A DNA stretch of 64,000 nucleotides from Streptomyces sp. SAT1 (GTDB lineage Bacteria > Actinomycetota > Actinomycetes > Streptomycetales > Streptomycetaceae), in the NCBI RefSeq assembly GCF_001654495.1, contig NZ_CP015849.1:3633501-3697500 (forward strand), written 5' to 3'. The notes beneath the pieces were generated by a model. That model was not told the origin of the DNA, did not search any database, and worked only from the letters and a program-made list of their open reading frames with translations. The stretch's first letter is position 1; every line of letters begins with the position of its first letter. The position numbers and the translations under genes were made by a program. Positions 13,305 through 22,119 of the stretch are shown in pieces.

Positions 13305-14687
13305 ATGAGACGGCCCACGACAGGACGGGGGCCCCGCGCGGGCGGTGCCGGGACGGGACCGACGCGTCCGAGAGTGCGCCCGGCGGTGGTGGCGGTCGCG
13401 GCCGCGGTGCTGGGCCTGGTGGCCGCCGTGGCGGCGCCGGGGGCGTTCGCGGCCGGGACACCGGCCCCGTACGCCTTCGCCGACGGCGCCCGGTCCGTCG
13501 CCGGAGCGGCGTCCACGGGCGGCGCGCCCCGCCTCGAACCCGGCCGCGCCTACCGCAGCGCCCTGCCCGGCGGTGGCCGGCTCTACTACCGCCTCGACCT
13601 CGACGCCGCGACCACCGCCTACGTCTCCGCCACGGCGGTCCCCGGCCCCGGCGGCGCGGTCGCCGCCACGGACGGCCTCAGGGTCACCGTGCGGGACGCC
13701 CACGGCACCTCCTGCTCGTACCAGACCGCCCGCTTCGGCACGAGCCGCAGCCCGCACCCCATCGCCGCGTGGGGCGCCCGGGAGGTCTCCTCCGGGCAGG
13801 CGCTGTGCCAGGGCGCCGGCGCGTACTACGCGCTCGTCGAGCGCATCTCCGCCGAGGGCTCCGCACCGGACACCTGGCCCCTGGAGCTGACCGTGGCGTC
13901 CGAACCCGGTCTCGAGCGGGCGGCCGGGGCGACGGACACCCCGCGGGCCGTGGACTCCGCCTCCGCCGCGCCCGTCACCGGCCCGGTGGCGGACCGGGCG
14001 GGCGGCGCCGGGTTCGAGCGGGCCGCCCCGGTCGGGCAGGGCGTCTGGCGGGACCGGATCCGGCCCGGCGGGACGCTCTTCTACCGGGTGCCCGTGGACT
14101 GGGGGCAGCGGCTGGACGCCACGGCCGGGCTGGGCGGTGCGAGCGGTGGCAGCGGATACGCCGACGGGGCGCTGACCCTGTCGCTGTACAACCCGGTGCG
14201 CGGCTCGGTGGAGGAGGCGTACGCCGGTTACAGCGGGCATCCGGCCTCCGCCGCCCTGGCCCCCCTGCCGCCCGTCGCCTACGCCAACCGCCGCGGTTTC
14301 ACCGACCCGGGCAAGGGCATGCGGTTCGCCGGCTCGTACTACCTGGTCGTGCATCTCGCCGCGCAGACGGCCGGTGTGTTCGGGGACGGGCCCTACGACT
14401 TGACCCTGCGGGTGCGGGTGAGCGGCGCCGCGGGGCCGGGGCCGGGGTACGCGGGCCGCTCCGAGCCCGCGGGGCTGTTCGAGGTCACGGACCGCGACCG
14501 GGAGGCGGCGGCCGGGGGCCGGGACCCCGGGGGCTCCGGCGGCCCGGGTGCGGCGACCGGCTCCACGGGGCTGCGGGTGCTCGCCGTGGCCGGACTGGGC
14601 ACGGGGACCGCGCTGCTGGCCGTCCTCGGGGTGTGGACCCTGACCGCCCGGCGCGCGGCGGGGGTCGGGGCGGGGACCAGGCCGTAA
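13305..14687 (+). CDS. Secreted, C-terminally anchored protein, function unknown
   Basis: 460 aa. A twin-basic N-terminus and hydrophobic signal segment (around VVAVAAAVLGLVAAVAAPGA) are followed by two beta-rich modules. Both contain a similar motif: RLYYRLDLDAATTAYVSA near residue 85 and TLFYRVPVDWGQRLDATA near residue 260. They resemble pre-peptidase C-terminal (PPC-like) domains. A transmembrane helix near the C-terminus (LAVAGLGTGTALLAVLGVW) precedes an RR tail. The protein is therefore probably surface-exposed and membrane-anchored. ATG 13305 is chosen for GAGGGG at 13289-13294; the longer frame from 13122 is unlikely. It is convergent with the kinase gene. Confidence 0.75.
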   Translation: MRRPTTGRGPRAGGAGTGPTRPRVRPAVVAVAAAVLGLVAAVAAPGAFAAGTPAPYAFADGARSVAGAASTGGAPRLEPGRAYRSALPGGGRLYYRLDLDAATTAYVSATAVPGPGGAVAATDGLRVTVRDAHGTSCSYQTARFGTSRSPHPIAAWGAREVSSGQALCQGAGAYYALVERISAEGSAPDTWPLELTVASEPGLERAAGATDTPRAVDSASAAPVTGPVADRAGGAGFERAAPVGQGVWRDRIRPGGTLFYRVPVDWGQRLDATAGLGGASGGSGYADGALTLSLYNPVRGSVEEAYAGYSGHPASAALAPLPPVAYANRRGFTDPGKGMRFAGSYYLVVHLAAQTAGVFGDGPYDLTLRVRVSGAAGPGPGYAGRSEPAGLFEVTDRDREAAAGGRDPGGSGGPGAATGSTGLRVLAVAGLGTGTALLAVLGVWTLTARRAAGVGAGTRP

Positions 14688-14708
14688 CCCGGGGCGGGCT
14701 GGCCCCAC

Positions 14709-14776
14709 GGCCTCCACGCCTCCACGGCCTCCAGGTCTCTGCGGCCTCCACGCCTCCACGGGCTCCAGGTCTCTGC
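14709..14776. repeat. 34-bp tandem duplication at the kinase 3' end
   Basis: Two copies of a 34-bp unit (14709-14742 and 14743-14776) with one mismatch. Each contains internal CTCCACG sub-repeats. They lie between the convergent genes, 5 bp beyond the kinase stop codon (14782-14784). Confidence 0.9.
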
Positions 14777-14781
14777 GGCCC

Positions 14782-16602
14782 TCACAGCCGGAACAGCGCC
14801 CAGAGGCCGACGGCGTAGCAGGCCAGCGCGAGCAGGAGCAGCGTGATCGCCACCGCGGTGGGCGGCCCGGGGCGCCGGGCGCGGGCGGCGCGGTGCCGGG
14901 AGAACTCCCGTGCCCTTCGGGGCGGTTCCTGCGGGGTCTCGACGGTGTAGGGCGCTGTGGAGGTGTCGTCGGCCGTCGAGGACCGGGCGGCGGGAGTTAC
15001 CGGAGGGCCGGAGCGGTGGGGCGGCGCCAGGGGGAAGCCGCCGGTGTCCGACAGGGCAGCGGACTCCCTCCGCGCGGAGGGAGGGGAAGGGAGGGGAGCC
15101 GAGGGGGCGGCGCCGGGGCGCACGGGGAGGGTGGCGGAGGGCGCGGTCGGCAACGGGGGCGGTGGAGCGGTCGCGGGGAACGGCGGCGGCGGGAAGGACG
15201 GGGTGTCGAGGCCGGGAGCAGGGCCGGTACCGCTGCCCAAGCCCAAGCCCGTGCCCGGGGTGGCGGGATCGGGTGGTGAGAAGTCGCTGCGGGCCACTTT
15301 GCGAGGCTGACGCGGGTGCTGCGGGCCGTCCCCAGGAGGCAGCGGCCCGGTCGAAGCGTGTCCGGGCGCCTGGGCGCCGTCCTGCACCACAGGACCGGTC
15401 GTCGGGGATACGGCCGGTCCCGATCCGGCCGCGCTTGCTCCGGCCGTGTTCGATCCGGGCGCGCTCGATCCGGGCGGCGCGGAGCCGGCGGGCGGGGTCG
15501 GGCGCGGCACCGGCCGGCCCGGCTCCACCGCGGGCGGCAGCGGTACGCCCGAGTCGGCCACGTCCGGCGGTGAACCGCCTGCCGCCGCCCCGCGCGGCAG
15601 TGACCCGCTCGGTTCCGCCGCACGCGGCGGCGAACCGCCCCGTCCCGCCCCGTGCGGCAGCGGACCGCCTCCGCTGAGGCCGGCCGCGTCCGGCAGGGTC
15701 CCGGGAGTGCCGGGCCCGCGCGGGGGCGGGCCGGCCGGGCCGAAGTCCGGGGGGAGGGGGCCGAGCTGGTCGAAGATCTCGATGGGTTCGTCGTCGGGGC
15801 CCGGGGGCGGGAGGAGTTCGAGGGCCGAGGCGAGGGCCTTGCGGGCTCCGGTGGCCGTGCGGAACCTGACCCGGGGGTCCGGCTCCAGCAGGCCGGCCAC
15901 GACCTGCCACAGCGGCTCGGGGATGCCCTGGGGCGCGCCCGGTGTCCCGTTCTCGGCGAAGTGCTCGACGAGCGCTCGGGTGTCGGGTCTGGCGCCCTGG
16001 AGCAGATAGAGGGCGACCAGGCCGGTGGCGAACAGGTCGGCGGGGAAGTCCGGGTCGGCACCCATCATCTGCTCGGGTGCGAGATAGCCGGGCGTCCCCA
16101 CGACCAGGTCGGTCTCGGTCAGCCGGGGCTCGCCCAGCCGCATCGCGACGCCGAAGTCGGACAGCCGCAGCCGCGGCCGCGCGGTGCCGGTGGCCTCCAG
16201 CAGGATGTTCGCGGGCTTGATGTCCCGGTGCACGACGCCCTCCGAGTGCACCGCGGCGAGCCCCGCGAGCAACTGGTCCAGGAGGACGCAGACGAACCGC
16301 GGCGGCAGCGGGCCGTAGTCCCCGACCAGATGGACCAGCGAGCCGCCGGCGACCAGGTCCATGGTGAACAGGACCTTGTCGTCGTCGGCGGCCCAACTGG
16401 CCGGTGCGAGCACATGCGGATGGTCGATCCGCAGTGCCTGTTCCCGCACGAAGCGCAACAGGGAGTGCGCGTCGCTCTGCTGGAGGACCTTCGCGGCCAC
16501 GTACCGGCGCCGGCGGTGGTCCCAGGCGCGCCAGACCGCGCCGACCCCACCGCGTCCGATCGGGTCGGCCAGCTCGTACCGGCCGGCGAAGACCTCACCC
16601 AT
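14782..16602 (-). CDS. Membrane-anchored Ser/Thr protein kinase
   Basis: 606 aa. A Hanks-type kinase domain spans residues 8-265: glycine loop GRGGVGAVW, ATP lysine in YVAAKVL, catalytic loop HRDIKPANILL, DFG and an APE-like PEQ segment. A long disordered Pro/Ala/Gly-rich linker of about 280 residues follows, with repeated G-x-x-PR/A units. A single C-terminal transmembrane helix (AITLLLLALACYAVGLWALF) leaves almost no extracellular part. Unlike PknB there is no sensor domain, so the signal input is unknown. It starts at ATG 16602. Neighbours are a convergent secreted protein and an HTH gene upstream on the same strand. Confidence 0.9.
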   Translation of the reverse strand: MGEVFAGRYELADPIGRGGVGAVWRAWDHRRRRYVAAKVLQQSDAHSLLRFVREQALRIDHPHVLAPASWAADDDKVLFTMDLVAGGSLVHLVGDYGPLPPRFVCVLLDQLLAGLAAVHSEGVVHRDIKPANILLEATGTARPRLRLSDFGVAMRLGEPRLTETDLVVGTPGYLAPEQMMGADPDFPADLFATGLVALYLLQGARPDTRALVEHFAENGTPGAPQGIPEPLWQVVAGLLEPDPRVRFRTATGARKALASALELLPPPGPDDEPIEIFDQLGPLPPDFGPAGPPPRGPGTPGTLPDAAGLSGGGPLPHGAGRGGSPPRAAEPSGSLPRGAAAGGSPPDVADSGVPLPPAVEPGRPVPRPTPPAGSAPPGSSAPGSNTAGASAAGSGPAVSPTTGPVVQDGAQAPGHASTGPLPPGDGPQHPRQPRKVARSDFSPPDPATPGTGLGLGSGTGPAPGLDTPSFPPPPFPATAPPPPLPTAPSATLPVRPGAAPSAPLPSPPSARRESAALSDTGGFPLAPPHRSGPPVTPAARSSTADDTSTAPYTVETPQEPPRRAREFSRHRAARARRPGPPTAVAITLLLLALACYAVGLWALFRL

Positions 16603-16682
16603 GGCTGCGCGTCGCTCCTCCCCCAGGGGTCACCTCCCCTTGGCTTCCCCCGCGACGCGCGGTACGACCCTTCCCGGTGGGG

Positions 16683-17231
16683 TCAGTTCTGGTGGGACTG
16701 GTAGTGCGCCACGGCGTCGGAGGTGCGGCCGGCGCCGTACACCCGCAGGAACTCGGCCAGTTCGGGATGGGTGGCGGTGAGGCTGTCCGCGGCGTCGATG
16801 ATGTCGCCCGCCGCGGCGACCGAGCGCAGCAGCGACTGGATCTCGCGGACCACGCGCTTGACGGTGGGAGCGCCCGAACCGCTCGTCGTCTGAGTGGTGT
16901 TGCTGAGCACCGAGCCCCCCTGCGACCTCTTGATCTCTTCCATGCGCTCGGTCGCCTCGGCCGCGCTGACGCTGCCGTCCGCCACCTGCCCCGCCAGGTC
17001 CTGGAGCAGCTGCACCCGCTGGACCACCGCCGGATTGCCGATCTTCGCCCGCTGGCCGCTCATCAGCTGCGAGAGCATCGGCGCGGACAGCCCCAGCACC
17101 CCCGCCAGACGCGCCTGGTTGAGCCCCAGATCGTCTATGAGCTTACGGAAGAGCGCCCCCAACGGCTCCCCGTACCAGTTCCGCTGAAGTTCCCGCGCTC
17201 TCGCGGTCGCTTCCTGCTGTGCGGCGTCCAT
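16683..17231 (-). CDS. Helix-turn-helix DNA-binding protein
   Basis: 182 aa. An HTH domain lies at about residues 20-80 (FRKLIDDLGLNQARLAGVLG, then LSAPMLSQLMSGQRAKIG). A helical C-terminal half carries VKRVVREIQSLLRSVAAAGD. The family is conserved in Streptomyces next to tRNA-Ala, but its regulon is not known to me. ATG 17231 follows GGGGAG on the minus strand; the longer frame to 17393 would run into the tRNA-Ala promoter. It is 80 bp upstream of the kinase gene and may be co-transcribed with it. Confidence 0.85.
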   Translation of the reverse strand: MDAAQQEATARARELQRNWYGEPLGALFRKLIDDLGLNQARLAGVLGLSAPMLSQLMSGQRAKIGNPAVVQRVQLLQDLAGQVADGSVSAAEATERMEEIKRSQGGSVLSNTTQTTSGSGAPTVKRVVREIQSLLRSVAAAGDIIDAADSLTATHPELAEFLRVYGAGRTSDAVAHYQSHQN

Positions 17232-17330
17232 TGCGTCTCCCCATCGCTTCCCCAAGTACCGCGGTTCGCTGTCGCGAACCCCGCCGAGCATCTTACGGAG
17301 AGTGGTCGGTCGCGGGGAGCCCCCATCTTT

Positions 17331-17361
17331 TTGCGAGATCCGGGGGGTGACCCGGTACTCT
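17331..17361 (+). promoter_or_regulatory. Possible tRNA-Ala promoter
   Basis: TTGCGA (17331-17336) and TACTCT (17356-17361) are separated by 19 nt, about 52 nt upstream of tRNA-Ala. The spacing is slightly long for a housekeeping promoter. Confidence 0.4.
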
Positions 17362-17413
17362 GGTCTGCGGCACCCGGCCGGCAGGCGGTTCACCGGACGG
17401 ATGCTCCTCTTCC

Positions 17414-17486
17414 GGGGCCTTAGCTCAGTTGGTAGAGCGCTGTCTTTGCATGGCAGATGTCAGGGGTTCGACTCCCCTAGGCTCCA
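17414..17486 (+). tRNA. tRNA-Ala (TGC)
   Basis: Acceptor stem GGGGCCT/AGGCTCC, D-arm AGCTCAGTTGGTAGAGC, anticodon TGC at 17447-17449, T-arm GGGGTTCGACTCCCC, discriminator A at 17486. CCA is not encoded. A perfect terminator hairpin follows. Confidence 0.97.
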
Positions 17487-17494
17487 CTTCTTCC

Positions 17495-17531
17495 ACCCCC
17501 TCTGATGTGCGGGAACGCGATCAGAGGGGGT
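17495..17531 (+). terminator. Terminator after tRNA-Ala
   Basis: Perfect 12-bp stem ACCCCCTCTGAT (17495-17506) / ATCAGAGGGGGT (17520-17531), 13-nt loop, followed by GTTCT. Confidence 0.8.
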
Positions 17532-17560
17532 GTTCTCGTGTCTCCTTGGGCCCTCGACCC

Positions 17561-17588
17561 TCAACCCTCAGACCTCAACCCTCAGACC
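17561..17588. repeat. 14-bp tandem repeat abutting the polyprenyl synthase stop
   Basis: Two exact copies of TCAACCCTCAGACC (17561-17574 and 17575-17588), with degenerate partial copies to the left. The array directly abuts the stop codon of the minus-strand gene (17589-17591). Confidence 0.9.
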
Positions 17589-18806
17589 TCAGGCGAGGCG
17601 GCTGCGGCGTACGGTCGCGCGGCCGAGGGTGTGCAGGCGGGTGGCGGCCTCGGACGGGGGCAGATGGGGGGACAGGGCGGTCCAGGCCCGTTCCACCAGG
17701 TGGTCGGCCTCCTCGCGGGCCGCGCGCAGGGCGCCGCAGGAGACGAGGGCGGTGATCGCCTCCCGTACGGTCCCGGGGTCAGCTCCGGGGGTCCGTACGC
17801 TCTGCCACAGCGCGGTCAGCTCGGCGCGCGGGAGCAGGGCGACGGCGTGGGCCAGGGGCATGGTGACCTTGCCGTTGTGCAGGTCCTCGCCGATCAGCTT
17901 GGTCGGGGCGCCGTCGCGGACCACTCCGGTGAGGTCCTGGACGTCGTCGGTGATCTGGTAGGCGGTGCCGACCGCTTCGCCGTACCGGGCGAGGGCCCGG
18001 CGCGGCGCGTCGTCCGTCCCGCGTGTGTGGGCGACCAGTTCCATCAGGCAGCGCACCGGGGCCCCGGACTTGAGGCGGTGGGTCAGGCGCACCGCTTCGA
18101 GCACCGGCCGCGCGTCGCCGGTCGCGGCCGCCGCGTCCATCACCTCCCGGTGACCGGCGATGTCCAGGCCCTGGCCCGCGTGGGCCGCGCGGAGCGCCGC
18201 CATGAACGACCGGTACATGGCCACCTGGATCAGCGGGTCGCGGGACAGGTGCGGCACCACCCGGTCCAGGGAGAAGTAGGCGGCCGTCCCCGCGTTGAGG
18301 GCCGCGGCGAGGCCGAACTCGACGTGGACCGCCGGTGCGCCCCGGCGCCGTACGGCTCCGTCCTGGACGTCGTCGACGATCAGCGAACCGGTGTGGAGGA
18401 TCTCCGCGGCGGCCAGCAGCGGGCCGAAGCCCGCCGGGTCGCCGCCCAGGGCCTCGACCGCGGCCGTGGCGAGGCGGGGCCGCCAGCGGTGCCCGCCCCG
18501 CTCGATCAGCCGGCGCACCGGCCGCACCAGGGCGTCGTCGAGCCGGACAGCCGTCCCGGGCGGCAGCGCGCAGTCGTCCGGCAGTGCGGAGATCTCCCGT
18601 AGCTCCGCCTCCCCGGGCCGCGCCGGATACAGGGCGTCGATGTGCGCGCGCAGTCCGGCCGCCGCGTCCGCTCGCTCCTCGGCCCCGCCGGCCGGGGCAG
18701 AAGAGGGGGCGGGGGCAGGGGCAGGGACGCGTACGGGCTCGGCGGCCGCTGGTCCGTCGCCCGTGCCCGGGGCCGTACGCGGCCGTGCGGAGGTCGTGTC
18801 CGTCAT
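17589..18806 (-). CDS. Polyprenyl synthetase family protein (variant IPP site)
   Basis: 405 aa. This is a trans-isoprenyl diphosphate synthase fold. The first aspartate motif DDVQD sits in LIVDDVQDGAVRRRG, and the second DDVQD in YQITDDVQDLTG. The usual GGKRxRP isopentenyl-diphosphate site reads GGHRWRP, so the lysine that binds diphosphate is a histidine. An N-terminal Pro/Ala-rich extension of about 60 residues is not part of the fold. The start overlaps the ABC permease stop by 4 bp, so the product or substrate may be linked to that exporter. The product chain length cannot be told from sequence. ATG 18806 was chosen from this overlap. Confidence 0.85.
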   Translation of the reverse strand: MTDTTSARPRTAPGTGDGPAAAEPVRVPAPAPAPSSAPAGGAEERADAAAGLRAHIDALYPARPGEAELREISALPDDCALPPGTAVRLDDALVRPVRRLIERGGHRWRPRLATAAVEALGGDPAGFGPLLAAAEILHTGSLIVDDVQDGAVRRRGAPAVHVEFGLAAALNAGTAAYFSLDRVVPHLSRDPLIQVAMYRSFMAALRAAHAGQGLDIAGHREVMDAAAATGDARPVLEAVRLTHRLKSGAPVRCLMELVAHTRGTDDAPRRALARYGEAVGTAYQITDDVQDLTGVVRDGAPTKLIGEDLHNGKVTMPLAHAVALLPRAELTALWQSVRTPGADPGTVREAITALVSCGALRAAREEADHLVERAWTALSPHLPPSEAATRLHTLGRATVRRSRLA

Positions 18807-19615
18807 GAGGCGCCCCCGTCCGCGACGCGGTGGACGCGGTGCAGGAACGGGATGCGGTGTCTGCGGTCGTGGGTGCGCAGCCGGAAGGCGAGGCCCGCGA
18901 CGGCGACGCTGCCCAGGAACCACAGCGGGCCCAGCAGCAGATGGGTGGTGGGCACGGTGTGCAGGAAACCGGCGGTGATGCTCGCCTGCATGGGGCCGTA
19001 GCAGGGCAGGAAGCGGACGACGGCGCTGCCGGAGTCCGGGTTGGAGACGGGGTTCTGGAGCCCCGTGTCGATGATGCTGAGCATGATGATGAGGAACATG
19101 CCTTCCAGTTCGCCGCGCAGCAGCGCGCCGAGCATGACGCCGATGCCGCCGAAGGCCAGGGCCGCTCCGAAGACGGCGAGCCAGAGCACCCCGGGCTGCC
19201 GGGGCGTCCAGTACCAGCAGATGACCGTGACGGCGTAGGCGCAGATGAGCGCGGACACGGCGACCAGCGAGGTGAGTTTGGCCGCGAGGAGATGGGTGCG
19301 GGGGTACCCGGCGCCGGCCAGCCGGTGGTCGAAGTCGGCGGACCGGTAGGTGACGATGAACATCATGAAGCCGACGATCAGCGTGACGGCGTTGAGCGCG
19401 CCGGAGAGCTTGCTGGCGTCGTTGCCGTCGACGGTGATGGTCTGGTGGGTGGCCCGCACGAAGAACGGCACGTCGGCGTCGGTGATCACGAGGACGACCA
19501 GCGTGATCCACAGGGGGATGAAGAACACCACCAGCGCCAGGGCCAGCCGGTTGCGCAGGTGTTCGACGACGGCGTATCCGGCGGCGGTGGAGTAACGGGT
19601 CCAGGCGCGCCGCAT
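18803..19615 (-). CDS. ABC-2 type transporter permease
   Basis: 270 aa with about six hydrophobic segments: LALALVVFFIPLWITLVVLV, then around VTLIVGFMMFIV, SLVAVSALICAYAVTVICWY, WLAVFGAALAFGGIGVMLGA, GMFLIIMLSIID and LLLGPLWFLGSVAVAG. This is the usual topology of ABC-2 exporter membrane subunits. It is 1 bp downstream of the ATPase gene and overlaps the polyprenyl-synthase gene by 4 bp, so the three are one operon. The substrate is unknown; a lipid or isoprenoid is an inference from the neighbour. Confidence 0.85.
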   Translation of the reverse strand: MRRAWTRYSTAAGYAVVEHLRNRLALALVVFFIPLWITLVVLVITDADVPFFVRATHQTITVDGNDASKLSGALNAVTLIVGFMMFIVTYRSADFDHRLAGAGYPRTHLLAAKLTSLVAVSALICAYAVTVICWYWTPRQPGVLWLAVFGAALAFGGIGVMLGALLRGELEGMFLIIMLSIIDTGLQNPVSNPDSGSAVVRFLPCYGPMQASITAGFLHTVPTTHLLLGPLWFLGSVAVAGLAFRLRTHDRRHRIPFLHRVHRVADGGAS

Positions 19616-19616
19616 C

Positions 19617-20255
19617 TCAGCTCACCGCCGCTGCGGGGTGTCCGGTGCTCCGGCCCAGGCGCCCGCCGTCCAGCCGCCACACCTGGTCGAAGCGGTCGGT
19701 GTCGAAGGCGATGTGGGAGATGACCAGGATCGAGCGGCCCCGGGCGCGCAGGATCGCCGCGAGGTCCCAGAAGCTCTCGTAGGTGTCCCAGTCGAAGCCC
19801 TGGTAGGGCTCGTCGAGCAGGAGCAGCGGCGGGTCGTGCATGAGGGCCAGGGTGAGGTTGAGCTTCTGCCGGGTGCCGCCGCTGAGGGTGGTCACCCGGT
19901 GGCGGCGGTGGCCGGAGAAGCGGAGGATCTCCAGCAGCTCGTGGGCCCGCCTCAGATCCGGCAGGTTGTACGCGACCTGGAAGAACCGCAGGTGCTGGTC
20001 GACGGTGAAGGCGGGGTTGAGCACGGTGTGCTGGGGGCAGTAGCCCAGGCCGCCCCGGTGCTCGACGCTGCCCCGGTCGGCGGTGAGGCGGCCGGCGAGG
20101 ATGCGCAGCAGGGTGGACTTGCCGGAGCCGTTCTCGCCGACGACGCCGGCCAGCAGGCCCGGCGGCAGTTCGAGGTCGACCCCGCGCAGGACGCCGCGGG
20201 CGCCGTAGGACTTGTGCACATCGCGGACGCGGAGCGTGGGTGGGGGAGGCGTCAT
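19617..20255 (-). CDS. ABC transporter ATP-binding protein
   Basis: 212 aa, a single nucleotide-binding domain. It has Walker A GENGSGKST (about residues 38-46), Q-loop YCPQHT, signature LSGGTRQ, Walker B LLLLDEPYQGF and H-loop VISHIAF. It pairs with the permease 1 bp downstream to form an ABC-2 exporter. ATG 20255 is supported by AGGAAGA upstream. A longer frame to 20429 would overlap the divergent ligase promoter. Confidence 0.9.
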   Translation of the reverse strand: MTPPPPTLRVRDVHKSYGARGVLRGVDLELPPGLLAGVVGENGSGKSTLLRILAGRLTADRGSVEHRGGLGYCPQHTVLNPAFTVDQHLRFFQVAYNLPDLRRAHELLEILRFSGHRRHRVTTLSGGTRQKLNLTLALMHDPPLLLLDEPYQGFDWDTYESFWDLAAILRARGRSILVISHIAFDTDRFDQVWRLDGGRLGRSTGHPAAAVS

Positions 20256-20407
20256 ACGTGGTCTTCCTGGGAGGTGGCGGTCGCGGTCGAGGGGCCCGGT
20301 ACGGCGGCTCCCGGTGCGCGGGCGCGGCGTGACGGCGGCGCGTCGGGAGTCGTTGTACGGCAGGGCCACTCGGCATAACGCGCAAGAGGGCGAGCGGTGT
20401 TGGGGCG

Positions 20408-21970
20408 GTGCGCGCGCGGAAGATCCCATCAGCCTTGCGCATAAAGGTGGATGAGTACCATGTCGCCGTGTTCTGTGACGAACTGCCCTTCCGGACCGCT
20501 CTGTTCGCCGCCGTCCGCGCGGGTGGCGAGCGCTCCGCGCTGGTCACGTCCGAACGGGTGCTCTCCTATCGCGCGCTCGACCGGGAGTCCGACCGTGTCC
20601 GGGACGCGCTCCTGCGTGCCGGCGCCGGTCCCGGCACGGTCGTCTCGCTCGCCCTGCCCAACGGCTGGGCCTGGGCGGTGGCGCTGCTGGCGGTCCTCAA
20701 GTGCGGAGCCGTGCTCGCGCCCGCCAACAGCCTGCTCACCGCCGCCGAGACCACGGCCCTCGCCTCGGTGACGGGCCCCGCCGTCGTCCTCCGGCACACC
20801 GGGGACCTCGACGGCCCGGCACGGGCGCGGCGGCACGGGGACGACGGGGTCCGGCCGCCCGCCGGTACCTACGCGCTGGCCCACACGTCGGGCACCACGG
20901 GCACGCCCCGGGCGGTCGTCCAGACGGAACGGGCCGTCCACGGCGCCGTCGCGTACTGGGCCCGGCAGCGCCGGGCGGACGACGTGGTGGCCACGGCCCT
21001 GCCGCTGGCCCACACGTACGGGCACCTGGTGGCCGCCAGCACGTTCCTGGCGGGCGCCACCCTCGTGCTGGCCGGCCGCTTCCGCCCCGCCGGACTGGCC
21101 CGGCTGATCGTCCGGCACCGCGCGACCGCCGTCGAGGCCGTGCCGACGATGTACGCCCGCATGCTCGCCCATGTCCCGTCCGGTGCGCTGGGGCACGTGC
21201 GGTGCCTCTCGTCCGGACAGGCGCTCCCCGAGGGGCTGTCCCGCGCCTGGTACGAGCGCACCGGCGCGCCGCTGACCGAGTCGTGGGGGATGACCGAACT
21301 GGCCGGACCCGGACTCGCGTTCGACCCTGGCCGCGCCGGGCGGGACGGCTGGGCGGGCTACCCGGTACGCGGCCACGAGTTCGCCCTGCGCCCCCTCGCG
21401 AGCGCCGCGGGACGACCGCCCGGGGCGGCGGGGGCCGGGCAGGCCGACGGGACCGGTGAGACCGAGGGGTCGCGGGAGACGGGCGAGATCCTGGTCCGCG
21501 GGCCGGGGATCAGCCCCGGCTGCTACGACCGGTCCGCCGGGGTCGTCCCGCTCGCCGACGCGGACGGGTGGCTGCACACCGGGGACGTGGCCGAGCGGGA
21601 CGCGGAGGGCTGCTTCCGCGTGCTGGACCGCTGCAAGGACCTGATCAACAGCGGTGGTCACAACATCTTCCCCACCGAGGTGGAGAACGTGCTCGCCCGG
21701 CATCCGGCCGTCCTCTCCACGGCCGTCGTCGGCGTCGCGCACCACGACCTGGGCGAGGTCCCCCGGGCCTATGTGGTCCCGGCGCCGGGACGCCCCGCCG
21801 ACGCCGGGGCGCTGCTGCGGCACTGCCGCGCGCACCTGGCGGACTACAAGGTGCCGCGGTCCGTCGTCTTCCGCGACGACCTGCCCGTCACCGGCAGCGG
21901 CAAGCTCCGGCGCAACCGGCTACGGGACACCGAGCCTTCGGGCCCGCCTCCGGGCCCGTGTCCCTCGTGA
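20408..21970 (+). CDS. AMP-dependent acyl-CoA synthetase/ligase
   Basis: 520 aa from the earliest plausible GTG. It belongs to the ANL adenylating superfamily and activates a carboxylic acid as acyl-AMP, then usually as acyl-CoA. The P-loop-like motif LAHTSGTTGTPR, the A5 motif ESWGMTE, A7 HTGDVA, hinge DRCKDLINSGG and the A10 lysine PVTGSGKLRR are all present. The start is uncertain: GTG 20408 has a distant AGAGGG, while GTG 20447 and GTG 20468 are alternatives that shorten the protein by 13-20 residues. It is divergent from the ABC operon (152-bp gap) and 150 bp upstream of a WS/DGAT-like gene. The two could activate and then transfer a fatty acyl group. Confidence 0.87.
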   Translation: MRARKIPSALRIKVDEYHVAVFCDELPFRTALFAAVRAGGERSALVTSERVLSYRALDRESDRVRDALLRAGAGPGTVVSLALPNGWAWAVALLAVLKCGAVLAPANSLLTAAETTALASVTGPAVVLRHTGDLDGPARARRHGDDGVRPPAGTYALAHTSGTTGTPRAVVQTERAVHGAVAYWARQRRADDVVATALPLAHTYGHLVAASTFLAGATLVLAGRFRPAGLARLIVRHRATAVEAVPTMYARMLAHVPSGALGHVRCLSSGQALPEGLSRAWYERTGAPLTESWGMTELAGPGLAFDPGRAGRDGWAGYPVRGHEFALRPLASAAGRPPGAAGAGQADGTGETEGSRETGEILVRGPGISPGCYDRSAGVVPLADADGWLHTGDVAERDAEGCFRVLDRCKDLINSGGHNIFPTEVENVLARHPAVLSTAVVGVAHHDLGEVPRAYVVPAPGRPADAGALLRHCRAHLADYKVPRSVVFRDDLPVTGSGKLRRNRLRDTEPSGPPPGPCPS

Positions 21971-22119
21971 CGCGTACGCGGGCGCGCCCACCGTTGTGAC
22001 GCGTACGCGTACGCGGGCACGTCAGCGCGGCGCGCCCCGGCGGCGCCGGTTTCACTCCTTCGGGCAGCGGGCCGGTCCTTCCGCCCCGGGGCCGGGCCGG
22101 ACGGCACATCCTGCCTGTC

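Noticed and set aside
17589..18806. Polyprenyl synthase as encapsulin cargo
   Set aside because: Some polyprenyl transferases are family 2 encapsulin cargo, but no shell protein gene is nearby and the N-terminus shows no recognised targeting motif.
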